This document shows, in pieces, positions 1 through 11,497 of a stretch of DNA of 64,000 bases. Source of the DNA: Suillus spraguei (Eukaryota > Basidiomycota > Agaricomycetes > Boletales > Suillaceae); assembly GCA_016800925.1 (NCBI GenBank), contig JABCPU010000032.1, positions 244,668 to 308,667 of the forward strand, written 5' to 3'. A program made the translations under genes and the position numbers. How positions within the stretch are numbered: the stretch's first letter is position 1; the number at the start of each line of letters is the position of its first letter. The notes under the pieces were generated by a model. It was not told the DNA's origin. It saw only the letters and a program-made list of their open reading frames with translations, and made no database searches.

Positions 1-125
1 CTCTCTACCTGAACAGTTAAATTGCTTCCAGGAGATACCGAAAGACCTTGCGGAGGGTATCCAATTGCAGCACCCTGAGCCAAAGCAGAAGCTGCAAAAA
101 GAGCGAGGGAGAGAACTGACTTCAT
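1..125 (-). CDS. Small secreted protein, 5' end only
   Basis: Only the first 41 codons lie in the window; the rest is beyond position 1. The reading starts at the ATG at 125-123 and opens with a clear signal peptide: MKSV, a hydrophobic core LSLALFAASALA, and a likely cleavage after the second ALA near residue 17. The mature part begins with a Gly/Ile/Pro-rich stretch (AAIGYPPQG) followed by SVSPGSNLTVQVE with one N-glycosylation sequon (NLT). Small secreted proteins with this kind of start are common in mushroom-forming fungi, but I do not assign a function. A TATA-like box lies 46 bp upstream. The start choice is firm because the signal peptide begins directly at this Met. Confidence 0.7.
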   Translation of the reverse strand, partial: MKSVLSLALFAASALAQGAAIGYPPQGLSVSPGSNLTVQVE

Positions 126-170
126 GATGAATGATTTTGTTGAATTGGTGAAGACGATGAAAGCCCACCC

Positions 171-178
171 TTTTATAT
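171..178 (-). promoter_or_regulatory. TATA-like box of the secreted-protein gene
   Basis: On the minus strand the bases read ATATAAAA, about 46 bp upstream of the ATG at 125. Spacing and sequence fit a core promoter. No transcription start is visible. Confidence 0.4.
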
Positions 179-180
179 GT

Positions 181-2540
181 TGTCGGGGACTTTCGGCTTG
201 GGAAGAGAGGGCAGTATTTGCCGCAACTTTCAAACCATGCGTGTCAGAAGGTCCCAGTGCGCTGTGCGATCTCCGTTGAAAGCTTGAGCCGACGTGATCG
301 GTAACGATCCTTTCCAGCCTAGCGAACACAGAAAATTTACTCTGTATGGAATCGGTGACATTCGGAAAACACTCATAAGATGCGCAACTTAGATTGAAGG
401 CTATAGCCTATAGTGCGTGTATGAGATGAGTGAGCTAGCTGAACGCAGCGAACTCGCAGTTGACGCTGACTGTTGATCAACTTGAAGAGAGAGAATTCCT
501 ATAGTTGAATTTAGCTTGAATTTACGTAAAGATCAGTAAGGTCCGACATAAATGCAGCTTACTGTGCGCACACCAACCACATACAAGCAGTTCTGTTGAT
601 AACTTGGTTCTTCATACAAGCTTTTCATGTGCACATGACCGCGATCAATTCTCGTGCAGGCCTAAGGCCCTCACCATCCTGGGATGATTACATGATGCAG
701 AGTCCAAACGTTCGGACTTGGCAAGGCCCCGACTGCACAGCTAAGTCTAAGAGCATTTTTAGCACGTTCTTTCCGACTCCCCTGGAGTGTAGTTTTCAAG
801 CAGTACGAATATTACCTTTAGCTGGCACATTTGTCTTCAGGAAAAAATATAACGGTCACTATTGGGAAATTAGTGAGTTGCCCAGTGAATACCCTCCAAG
901 TGCAATCTCAGTTTTACGTTGTACAAGGACTGATCGTCTGTTTCCGAAGAAGTGGTTTCCATTAGCTCATGCGTATGGAGTCGTTGTGCCCCTCAGGCGG
1001 ATGCGCTAGGCAAGATTATATATAGTGGTCCGCTTAGTCCCTACACGAACTTCAAGTGACGGAGCCAGAACTTCATCAGGATCCCTCAACCTACGAGCGA
1101 CGGTAGCGCTCTTCTCACTATCACTCACCTTGCCTACATTAGTACATTGAGGTACGTGTTGCATTTTATGACTGGTGTAGGAACCAACACGAATTATTGT
1201 AATGCTATATCAGCTCGGCAATCGGTGTCCCATCAATTTTAGGTGCCAGGATGGACAACATCTGAAAGGAGAGATGGGCACAGCATATAAACATGATCCG
1301 TTCACAAATGATGATCACCCCGGAAACGCCCGACCGTCCCGCCATGTGTCGATGCACGAGGTCATTTCATCCAGGTATGAGGGTTACGAATACATATACA
1401 TCAAGCTCCACAGCCTTACGCTTCGTTCGAAACTTGAACAGCGCAGTATACCCGGCAATAATACATACTATAGTGGTGGACAATATCCCGCAAGCATCTG
1501 CGACTTCAATCCCGCCAATATATCGTAGAACTGTGATGAGGATTTCAAGTATTTTCCTCACTTCCATGTTCACCGTAGACAGAACGTTGACAGTCAATGT
1601 TGGTGATAACCTTAACATTAACAAATATCGTTTGACCAGCAAGCCACAAAAAACAATATTATTGTCCCACCTGGATCACATAACTGAATTCGTCTACAGG
1701 ATTTGATTTCCGGTCTTCCTCGTAAGAAGTAGTCGTGATTGCAATCCAATCATGCAATTCGAGCTGCTGACCAGGCGAGGCACTCTGTGACATCCTCTAC
1801 AACGGGCCCTATGAGTCACAAGAGCGCAACCCGAACCCAGGTGGCCTTCAGTCTCGTCGGAACTCCAATCGCTGTTCAGGTTCCTTTTAATTTGACGGGC
1901 AGTGCGCCGCTGACTGTAACGTTTATAGCGCTTATCGCGTGATCGTCGTCTTTTCTTCACGAAATTGACGCTGATTGCGTTGGTGCCAAGCTGGGGTCGT
2001 TGCGTGGATGAAAGAAAAGAATACGTTCTACGTTCTTTGATGCGCCCGAGAAGAATCATTTCATTGACGATTCTGATGTACGAATTTGAGATGTATCAGG
2101 CTGCGCGTATCAGCCGCAGAGCGATCATTTCATGGAACGGCACTGTACACTTCGAATCGGAGCGTCTACGATGAGATCTAGGAGTTATCACCGCAGAGTA
2201 AGTCAACATGTTCTTTCACAGCCGCAGTTGTTCCTACGCAATGCTACGATTAATGATGCTTCGTCTTCTGCGTTCCCAAGAAGATTAAGTTAGAACATTT
2301 TGGGTACTCGCACGTTCTCTATATTGCTTGAATGGGATGCTGTCAATCAAGCCAAGCGGTAAGGTATGATCACTGAGATCACGAAGTTCTGGTTAGAAAA
2401 TTTTGAACAGCCCACCCGAACAACCTTCATTGCAAGTTAATTTGTAACGATCACTCAGTATGCTACACTCCCTAGATTCGTTCATATGAATTCAAGCATA
2501 CTAGACATATGTTGCAGCAAACTGTAAACTGACTGAAAGT
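181..2540. other. Unassigned stretch
   Basis: I recognise no gene here. Open frames of 60 to 137 codons exist on both strands (for example 596-1009 plus and 1367-1642 minus), but none shows a known motif or joins to a neighbour through plausible splice sites. The minus-strand frame at 1367-1642 has two hydrophobic segments and could be an exon relic of a membrane protein. Confidence 0.3.
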
Positions 2541-2628
2541 GAAGTGGTGGTTTGTGTCTAAAAATAGTACTGCCGTGTCAAACTCTGAGCTTGCTCTTGG
2601 TAGGTCCCTCTGTGATGGCACATTTCAG

Positions 2629-3667
2629 AGTCTTCCTCGGCGCCCCGTCCGTCAGTGACCTCAAAAAAGACCCAGCTAGTTCGTACACCTGGAAGACAAT
2701 CGAACCTCCTCAGCAGAGGTTCCCAAGCATTACTATATCCTCCCGCGACGCTCGAGGCCGCAAGCAGACGAATATCCTTGCTCTACCAAAACATCATATT
2801 TGACGATAGTGATGAAGACTCGGAAGGGTTTGATCAGGAGCGTGTTGGCCAGATCGCATGGCCTGAGAGAAGCCAGTCTTTGATGAATGGTATGTCTTTT
2901 ACATAGCTCTACGATCGCGAACTCGCTTCATACGTGTAAATAGAGCAGACGACGGTGATAACCTGGCCTCCAACCCCTGTTGCAGATACCACTGGTGTAC
3001 CTTCCTTCCTGCGCACATCACAATCGCAATCTCAGTTTGCTGCATTGGATCAAACACAGGAGACCACTTCCGTGTCTTACTCAGACGCGTCTTCTATAGC
3101 CCGCTTCCCGCATTTTCAAATCAGTCTTCATAAGGTCTCATCTCTTGCATCCCTCTACAGAGAAAATATTGCGAGAGGCAGAAAAGTGAATGTGTTACTT
3201 GCCACGCTAGAAGTGGAAGGCCCCGATACAGTACGTGTGAAGAAGGGCCTGGACGCAGGAAAAGAAGTTTCAGTTCTCAGAATGATTCTGGGTGATGAAG
3301 ATGGATCAGTATGCAAGCTTACCGCATGGCGTGATGTTGCGGATGCCTGGGGTGCACTGGGCGTCAAACGTGGAGATATAATTTATCTAGAGAGTACGTA
3401 TCGTATAGCCCTTGCGATCGCATTGCATGAACTGACGTCACTTTCATCACAGACCTCGCACCAATGCGCGAGCCAGGCAGCTCGATTACTCTCACCGCTT
3501 CTCCATACAACAAGCCCACCGCGGAGATTTGCTTTCGAACCATGCCTTACACACGTGAGGATAATCGTCTCCGACCGGACCTTCGGCTCGGGAAAAGTGA
3601 TGCCGCCGTTAAGAAGGTTGCTGCACTGGCTCAGTGGTTCGAGCAGATGGCTGGACTGGTTGGTTAG
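2629..3667 (+). CDS. OB-fold protein, shieldin subunit 2-like
   Basis: Three exons join in phase: 2629-2890, 2944-3393 and 3453-3667, with introns of 53 and 59 nt. The first exon is preceded by a good acceptor (ATTTCAG), so at least one more 5' exon should exist, but I find no in-frame ATG. After a Ser/Pro/Gln-rich, acidic N-terminal part, the second exon encodes a compact beta-rich domain starting near FPHFQISLHK, with KVNVLLATLEVEG, TVRVKKGLDAGKEV, LGDEDGSVCKLTAWRD and GDIIYLENL. This order (VRVK, AG, DxxGS, K-x-TxWRD, GDII) is what I expect of an OB fold, and is closest in my memory to the first OB fold of the vertebrate end-protection factor SHLD2. The protein ends AALAQWFEQMAGLVG. A DNA-binding role is inference. 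It could instead be an RPA-like or RADX-like OB protein. Confidence 0.55.
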
Positions 3668-4183
3668 CTGAGCGTACGCCAGTTTGACAGCAACACTATG
3701 GCTATTTTGACGGGCGCTGCTACTAGCTTCCCTGCGGCGGGAGTTGCCGGTTGCGCTGGCGCGACTGACGTCACTTTCGCCGGGCTACCGGTCATGGATC
3801 TCGATCGAAGATGTCACTCGGTGATTATGCCTGCAGGTTGCTAACCCGCAGCTGCACGCAAGTGTTCTTTCATTCATTTGTATGCATACACAGACATCAA
3901 AAACCCATGCTTATAATAGATATGTCAATCCGCGTTTCGTTCCGCACGCAGGACAATGCCAGTACACAGGTCCACATCATGGGCGCCACCGCTTTGGCCA
4001 CATGACCATCAGTACAAAAGCCCACTCACTTTACCTGTGGATGTGGATGTGGATGTGGACGCGGGTGATGGGACGCCTTGACGTTGGTACTGGCGGACTA
4101 TAAAGCTCCTCATCGTTGTCCTTGCCTACCAGTGACCCCGTGTAGTGTTATCCACGCTCATCTAGATCTCGAATTCCCGTGAT
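3668..4183. other. Intergenic spacer with TGTGGA repeat
   Basis: No gene seen. It holds four tandem TGTGGA hexamers at 4036-4059, upstream of the next plus-strand gene. Confidence 0.4.
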
Positions 4184-4819
4184 ATGCCCTTTTCACAACC
4201 CATTTCTACAAGTATCCTCGCCATTCATTCTGCGTTCACACGTCTTCAACGCAGCATCAAAATTCGAATGCATGCATCCTCCGTTTTCGAATCCTTCGTG
4301 CCGAGTCATCTTACCCTGAAGCACAGGAGTTCTCTTTTGTCCACCCGCACCCAGAAATCGTCGATCACTTCCAGGGCCGTGAAGCGCAGGTCTTTACTTC
4401 CTTTGCTAAAGCTGTCTTCGTCCTCGTTATATTCCTGGTCCTCTCGGGACACAGAACCCAGTGCGAAACGTGTGGACTCAGATTCAAGCGCCGAATCGAC
4501 TACCCCCGATGTTATTGCGACACCGGCGGCGAGTCCTATTAGTGCTTCGACGCTCACATTTCCTGTAGGTTTGTTTCCGTTCTGCTCGATCGATTGATTC
4601 TGACGTTTAACCCAGCCTTCACTAGGGCAAAAGATTACTGATCGGTTTTGGCCCGAAGAAGATCCCGAACACAATGATCAAGATGAAATATCTGGAAATG
4701 GCAGGCTTTTGTCGCCAATGATCGTGAATGTGTTGTCACCTCCCCCATATCACCGACGTGCCCCGAATGTCATTGTACATCAGGACAACATAGTATCCAG
4801 GTCCGTTGTTCAGATTTAG
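4184..4819 (+). CDS. Hypothetical protein, two exons
   Basis: Exons 4184-4564 and 4616-4819 join in phase 0 across a 51-nt intron (GTAGGT...CCCAG) to give 194 residues. The first exon is Ser/Arg-rich with a basic start and a run of Ser at about residues 85-92; the second contains FWPEEDPEHNDQDE and ends VVQI. No domain is recognised. A different plus frame at about 4270-4540 (ending in a Cys-rich stretch after a hydrophobic segment) also looks partly coding, and the minus strand is open for 122 codons, so the frame choice is uncertain. The in-frame junction with a typical intron is the main support. Confidence 0.35.
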
Positions 4820-5109
4820 TTTTTGAAGTCCAAGAAGGCTGACGGCGTACTGGTAGTGATAATTATCCTTCACATTATAAAAACCAGCACGACTCGCGCC
4901 CTATGCGGTTCCCGTTCTGAGCATAGAATTTGTTATTTCGATAGATAGTATCTTACCTTCCCGTTAATCAGGCCAATCGCCAGCTTGTATAATTTGCATA
5001 CTGTATTCTTGTTGTATTCCAATGGTTACCCTATCTCTCTAACCTAGTTTTTTGTTACTTGCTGGATCAACCGCGCAAGTTGGCCTTCCGCTGGGTAGGC
5101 CTGATTATG
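4820..5109. other. Convergent intergenic spacer
   Basis: Space between the plus-strand hypothetical gene and the 3' end of the minus-strand GAR formyltransferase gene. Nothing recognised. Confidence 0.4.
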
Positions 5110-5879
5110 TTAACTTGAACTGTCGCTTGACAGGGGCGGTTGCACCTCATCCAGTACCATCCGAGTAGCCTCAACAATGATCTCCCACTCTACCTTATGT
5201 AGTCTCTCCTCATAAGCCTCTATCGCCTCCCCCTTTACCACCTCTACTCTTCTCTGAATCAACGGCTCCCCCCGATCAACTTCTTTTACCACACGATGAA
5301 CCATTACGCCCAGCTCATCCACTTCCCCCTTCTGGAACGCCTCAAACCCTCGTTCAACTGCATGCGTACCATCAAATTGTCCAAACAACGCCGGATGAAT
5401 ATTAATCACAGGTATCTCCCTCGAAAGCACCTCCTCGCCGTCCAATACCCGCGTCCCCTTGAACACATCCAGAAACCCCTCGCTCACGATGTGCATCCAC
5501 CCCGCACATACGACGGCATCTGGCTTGGCGCGTAACACGGTGCGTGCGACCTCAACATCATAATCCTCGCGCGTCTTCCCAGGGTTTGATTTAAGAAACG
5601 GCTGGAGGCCGAGATACGTGGTGGGGATCGGAGGCAAGGCAGTGGAAGCGCGTATTAGACCACGTGCGTTTTTGCGATTAGCGAGAACGAGGACGATTCG
5701 GGTATTAGGCAGGGACGATGTGTTCTGTGCATTGATTAGTGCTTGAAGGTTAGTTCCTGTGGTCACGATCCGATATGACAGGATGTACGTTTGTAAGATC
5801 GAGATTGATACACACCCTCTCCTGAGATGAGGACAGCCAATCGTCGAGGCGACGTTGTTGCAGCACTGGGATCTTTCAT
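5110..5879 (-). CDS. ADE8: Phosphoribosylglycinamide formyltransferase
   Basis: Catalyses transfer of a formyl group from 10-formyltetrahydrofolate to GAR in de novo purine synthesis, in the cytosol. Exon 1 is 5879-5816 and exon 2 5756-5110; the 59-nt intron (GTGTGT...CACAG) splits a Gly codon and restores the N-terminal phosphate-binding loop LISGEGTNLQALI (about residues 16-28). Further family marks are PDAVVCAGWMHIV, the catalytic region INIHPALFG around residue 140 (Asn and His present), GTHAVERGFEAF and VKEVDRGEPLIQ with the conserved Asp. The product is 236 residues, close to monofunctional fungal Ade8. It is a stand-alone enzyme, not the trifunctional animal protein. The start Met begins exon 1, the only exon that completes the loop. 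Confidence 0.93.
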
Positions 5880-6724
5880 GTCGCTGAAACGATTTTGGCT
5901 CTCAGACAAAGGCGCTTATCTGTGAATATACGTACTGGTTTTGATCTTAATCTGCAACGGTCACTAGGGTTCGTGATAAAGTTGACAAAGTTGCTGCTTG
6001 GGGGTTATTCGGGGGTTATTACGTACATAACATTAGCGCACCTTATTTAGACTTAGTCTATAACAAATATTTAAATTTTGGTCGCGGAGTTCGCGTAAAT
6101 GAAAGGCCTGCGGATACCAAAAATAACTTTCTGATAAACCCCAGGCCTGGAACAAGCGGCGTGGATAATATTTGTTTCCAACAAGGGGGAAGTTCTCAAA
6201 GATGGGAATGAGATGCCCGAGCATCCCGACAACATCCACGGGTACGAAGGAAATCTAGAATTATATGTAACGAGTAAAGTAGCCAAATGACAAAGACGGC
6301 GCCCATGAGCCTATGAACCATAACAGGGCCCGCCTTTTGCGATAACAGAGCGTAGCTATATGGTACACTTTTGATTCGATAGATGACACAAAACGCCGAA
6401 TGATCAATGATAAAGCGTTTGTACTGCAAGTTTTTGATAAAGTCAAAAAGGAGGGTTTCGTTACTTGGTGGTTAGTGTTACATAGATAGGGAACAAAACA
6501 TACAACAGAAGGGGGGGCGTGCAAGTCGATGAAGCTACGCATAATTATAATGATCAAGCAAGTGCCCACTGGGACAAAATGAGAGGTGGGTTATCAAAAC
6601 GTAGACAACAAGACACGGTCAGAGTATAGCAAGCAGAAGAGAAAGCAATACTTCGTCCTCAAAGTCCCAAGGCGTCCCGTGCACGGCACGGGCATCATGT
6701 GCAACGCCTTAAAGCTCATGGGCT
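5880..6724. other. Intergenic spacer
   Basis: Between the 5' end of the GAR formyltransferase gene and the 3' end of the bHLH gene, both on the minus strand. It should hold the purine-gene promoter. A short direct repeat GGGGGTTATT occurs twice at about 5999-6020. No gene seen. Confidence 0.4.
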
Positions 6725-8205
6725 TCATATCATCACGCCATAACCTCCGCCATTGCCTACATTTATCGCGGTGCTCAAACTTTGCTTGGTCATCATGCCT
6801 CCCATATCCTCGACCCTGCCACTCCACGACCCTGCAATACCAGTGTTGATGTGGAGGTTGCCCAGGCCCAGCCTTTTGGGTAGACCGTAATCGGGGAGGC
6901 CGTTTGCAATCTCGTAGCTCATAGACGAACCCCCATGTGATGGTGAGCCGTATCCAGAGCCAGGACTACTGTGACCGGATCCGACGGATGACGTATCGTC
7001 AGCATCAGCGACATATCCCATGGCACCGTGTTGCTGTTGGAGAGCAAGCATCTGTTGCCGCTTGAGGTTGGCAAGAGCCGTTTGGTCCCCAAATTGACCA
7101 CCTGTCGTCATCGACGTTCCCATATTGTGCGAGCCATTGGGAGGCGTGATTGAGTTACGCTGCACCGAGATTTGATGGGGGTGCTGAGGGTGATAAGCAT
7201 TGTACATATTCGACCACGCTTTCATATTGTGTTGTTCCATAGCGAGATGGTGTTGTCCAATGTAAGGGGCTGCGGCGAAATTCACCCTAGGTTCGTACAT
7301 CGAAGGCATCTCCGGGTTCTCGAAGGAAACAGGAGAATGCATCTGAGCGATCATGGGACCACCGTGCGAGTTGGGCGGGCCGCGTGGCATCAAATGCGCA
7401 ATGTTGACATCAGCGGGATGACCATTCCCATGGGCATACATGCCGTTCTTGACCATCGGTGCAGAGGACATAACATCCTCAGAGTCGTCCATGGCGTTTG
7501 GCATCGAACCAGTGAATTCATCATCGCCTTCATCATATCCGTCGTACGCCTGACCTTCTTCATCTTCCTCTCCAATGACAGCTGCGAGGATTTCGACTTC
7601 GCCATTGAGGACCATGGAAAAGCCTTCTCCACGAACGGGCTCTTCCACACAGGGAAGGCCAGCGCGACCACGCCATTCATTGAGTTCCCGACGAAGGGCA
7701 TCGGATTCTAGCTTCAGAGCCCGCAGCTCCCGCGAAGCTAGGAAGCGGTGACGCCTTGACGCGTGAACGTGAGCGATCGAAGAGTTAACGATCGCAGACT
7801 TGGAGGGTCTGCGGATCTGCGAAAGATTAGGAAGCAGCGCAGCAAGATCCTAAAAAGATGACGTTCGGATCAGCGCTTCTTTTAATCAAAAAACATGAGG
7901 CTTGCCAAGAATCTGCCATTCAAAGTCTCTCTGCGCTGTCTCTCGACTGCGTTGTGAGTAGCACGTCTTTCGGCGGTATTGGCACGGCGGCTGGGCTTGC
8001 GCTTGACCTGTGTAACAGCGCCATTGCTTGGGGCTGTGCCGGAACTTTGTGATTGGATGTTATTGTTCTCAGGGGAGGATGCCAAGGGAAGCGAGAGAGT
8101 TTGGCCGGCGGCAGGAGTGATCGGGGTTTGAGGGGGAACAGAACTCTCGGGAGAATTGCCGGCAGAGGGAGACGAAGAGGAAGCGATTGGAAGAGTTATA
8201 GCCAT
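6725..8205 (-). CDS. bHLH transcription factor
   Basis: Exon 1 (8205-7906, 100 codons) and exon 2 (7849-6725) join in phase 0 to a 474-residue protein. Exon 1 is Ser/Pro-rich and ends in a basic region, RRATHNAVERQRRETLN (about residues 80-96), with the His, Glu and Arg spacing (H-N-x-x-E-R-x-R-R) of factors that bind CACGTG-type E-boxes. Exon 2 begins inside helix 1 (DLAALLPNL), then the loop and helix 2 (SKSAIVNSSIAHVHA), followed by a leucine-zipper-like heptad stretch (LRALKLESDALRRELNEW). The C-terminal half is Gly/Met/His/Gln-rich and unstructured. The intron is the GC-AG type: donor GCAAGC after TTCTTG, acceptor TTTTTAG. Without its removal the frame stops inside helix 1, so the splice is needed. 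A nuclear regulator; targets unknown. Confidence 0.9.
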
Positions 8206-11170
8206 GAATGACAAACAGGAGTTTCTACAAAAGACAGGTAAAGTATAACAGAAGAGATGAATTCCAGCAACAAAAAATGATTTGCCGGCTGATATCAATT
8301 TTACAAGAATATGATAAGAACAGTAGGGTACGCGAGTTTCCTCAGCGGAGACCTTGACTGTGGGGATTTGCGGGAGTACTGGAAGCGGGTTATGCAAGTG
8401 AAGTCGAAAAGCTGCTATAAATCAGAGTCGCGAGCGAGCTCAAGCGTACTACTGATTGGTCCTTTGAGGTATTTGGGTTGTTTAAAGGTCGGATTGTGAG
8501 AAGCCGGCAAGGGTCGCGAGATCTGTGTCAAGTCATTAGAAGTATTAAGCTTATGGACATAAAGAAAGAGGGAGAGAATGACTGACTACAAGCGGGATCC
8601 TTGTTAGCGGCGAGGCTTATCGGGAATGAGGGAGAAAAGGGTTTATAGACCTCAAAGGACCATGCAGAGAGGGAGGACGAACAAGTGATGGGGTTGTGAA
8701 GTCAAGAACGCAATTGAGAAGACGTACACTTTCAATTCATATCAATCGGCTAACTCCGCATTTATTTTTTATTTTCCCAGAAATCACAAATCCCTCTCAC
8801 GTATACCTTATCTAGCCGATGTCACCGACGGTTGATGCCGAGGAGTATTTAATATTATTTGGATTTATTTGCATACGTCCCTATTCATTGCACGTCCTTA
8901 CCCTTTTCAGTAGCAGTGCTGGCTATGGAGACTGCAGAATATACCCGATCCCCGGGCACTCTTTGCAATTTTAAGATACTCCCGTTACGTTCAAGATACA
9001 TTCAAAAGAGTTGCATCCTTGGTTCTGACGTTGCAGCGCCTTCGGATCCTCTTACTAAACCGTAAACGGCGTTGCTATCACCACCGAGAGCTTGCAACTC
9101 TTGGTTGATTATTATCATGGTATTGCGGTCTTCCAAATCACCCCAACATATTTTTTATGTGCCATGTATGTAGACTCTGTTGTCGTTTCATCGCGCACTG
9201 ATGTAAGTAAGTCAAGTTCCGACGTTCAAAACACACTGATCTAGTGACGTTAATCATAGCATGGATCCAGTGCGTATTGTTCCCCTTTAGGAACTGCCGG
9301 GTCAACTAGCATTGCTCTCTTTCAAACATAACTCCCTTGGGAAGTACCCTCACGCCCTGTCAAGCCTATATTTTGTCATATACCACTTCCTCCGATATTT
9401 TTGCTTATAGTTATTTTTTTACACGCAACACAGCATTGGTGTAACTTTATTACGATTAAGCGAGAGCGTTTTGCAGCGTATTTATCATGAGAAGATGCGC
9501 AGCGAGGCTTCCGAGAAGTTCTACGGCGCCTTATTACATATACAGGAGCAGATCCATCAGACGCACGAGGCCGCCGCGAGCGCAGAAGCGCTGCCCGAGA
9601 AAGCCGGTCATTGTGTCTTATTATCACAAGCCAAAGGCATATAACTTTAAGGTGCCATGCCCTTGGCCTCGCTCATTCGCCTTCATTTGTTGCCAATTCA
9701 TTTCATTTGATACTTAGTTAGTACTAAGTACTGTAACTCAGCCAACCATTCACACGTCGGAGATTTTGCAAAACGCTAAGTGCGAACTGACGGGCGTCGA
9801 GGAGCAGTGACAACGCCAGTCTGCCGACCCGACGTCAAATCAATCCGTTACTCATCGACTTTTAAAATGCTCCAGGATGAGAATAATCGGCGACGCTCGT
9901 ATCTCCGTTGTTGCGAGGAAAAACATGCATGCATTTCATGGTTTGTTCAGAGAGAGGGTTAGTGTTAATTGTAAGGGAAGAAGCCTAAGATATTTTTTTA
10001 CCCTGATTATTATCGATGTCAAGGGGCCTCAATGCCGCCTCACAGGCCAGACGAGCGTAACCTCACAATTCCTTTTTCAACCTGTTAGCGAGAGCCGACA
10101 TGTACATAATTACCACCGTTTCCCACCGTTTCCCCCGCATCTCTCCTGAGCGAACCCTAGCGGAAATTTGCAGGTCAGCTGCAGCCTGGAACTATAATTT
10201 ATCAACCTTGTCAACTATGGCCGTCCGCTCTGTAAATCACTTTAAGCGTATAGCCCCTACTTTAGCTAAGAGATTATCTGTCTACCTTTTCATGAGTCCT
10301 CGGTCGTTTTGCCAGAGCACAATATTTAATTTATATATATTGTAAGCTAAGCCTTTGATGCTGCGGAAGCAAGCCGGTCCGAACGCATTTCCACTTCCGT
10401 TCTGTATTTAACATCAACACATCATGAAGTGAAGTCATCCAAACGAGTACGCAATAAACAACTGGGGGACAAGCAAAAACCTGGGACACCGAGGAAATGA
10501 AAGTAACCACGATTACAGAAAATGCAATAACATGGCAATGAAGAATCTTATGTAAATAAATATAATATCCTGTTCCGGTGGAATCTTCATAACCAAGTAC
10601 GCGCTACCGCAGCCCGCGTACTGTCTAATGTGCCTGAACCATCAACCAAGTTGTCGTAAATCGCAGACACGATTTTGCCTGTAACATTGTGTCGATAGAC
10701 TGCACGGAATCAATGACACCGGAGAATTGTATAGCCGCAGCAAGGTGGATTGACTCATTGGGACTTCTCTCTTAGCCCACGGTGGTGTGGCAAGCTGATA
10801 AGAGTGCGAACTCTGAGTTTGGCCAGTCTGATCGGATGACATCCTTGATCATCGATGATCAGCGGTCCCTCGCACGCTGCAAATGAAGACTCGAACGGTT
10901 GTTTTCTATTTGTAATTCCATGGTAGGCTAAATGGAGCCATTGGTTATGGTCCAAACCTTCAAATGCGCACTGCATGGTGGCGAGGCTGTTCCGGAGTGA
11001 TGCGAAGGATGTCACGGTGGGTGCTCAGTGCTGAGCCATAATGGCTAGCTCACGAGCGACATGCCAGAGTTCCTTCCCTCTGTCAGGATTCGCTTGACCA
11101 GTTACGACAAAATATTGCAGTTTCATGTAGAAAAGTTGCATGGATTTAACGATGGGACACTACCAGATAC
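8206..11170. other. Unassigned stretch with bHLH promoter
   Basis: The first few hundred bases must hold the 5' leader and promoter of the bHLH gene; an AT-rich run (TATTTTTTATTTT) lies near 8760. Beyond about 8900 no protein motif, tRNA-like fold or transposon end was recognised. Short open frames on both strands look random. Confidence 0.3.
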
Positions 11171-11497
11171 GTGAGCGAGGGTGAACTTTTGACTCTCTAT
11201 GAGTTCGAACCACAGAGTCGACAATGTAATTCCACTCATGCAGCGGATGCTGACAAGCTTGTGTTGATGATCAGAATGATCGAATTGCTCGACAAGGAGC
11301 TGAGAGAGTACACCTGGAAGACTTCGATCCGCGGGGTATCAGGTGAAACGCAGATGAGATCTTGGGCATTCAAGATTAAAAAAAGCATCACAGCCATACT
11401 GACTATGACAAGATCTTCTTTAGCCGCTTTCCAAGGGTCGGATAACAGCGTAGGTAAGAAAAAAAGGAGAAAAGCCAGGGAGCATGCAAATGCGTGA
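11171..11497 (+). CDS. Unidentified open frame, possible exon
   Basis: An open frame of about 108 codons beginning at a GTG, so if real it is an internal exon and not a full gene. The encoded stretch is hydrophilic and helix-like (ADKLVLMIRMIELLDKELRE, then a Lys/Arg-rich tail GKKKRRKAREHANA). No family is recognised and no partner exon was found with confidence. Composition is more protein-like than its surroundings, which is the only support. Confidence 0.2.
   Translation: MSEGELLTLYEFEPQSRQCNSTHAADADKLVLMIRMIELLDKELREYTWKTSIRGVSGETQMRSWAFKIKKSITAILTMTRSSLAAFQGSDNSVGKKKRRKAREHANA

Noticed and set aside
4270..4545. Alternative plus frame with a hydrophobic segment and CETCGLRF-like Cys pairs
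   Set aside because: Could not be joined to any exon or start; the frame from 4,184 joins cleanly across an intron. Kept only as a caveat.
7172..7711. Plus-strand 179-codon frame opposite the bHLH gene
   Set aside because: Antisense shadow of the Met/His-rich bHLH exon, with no motif of its own.
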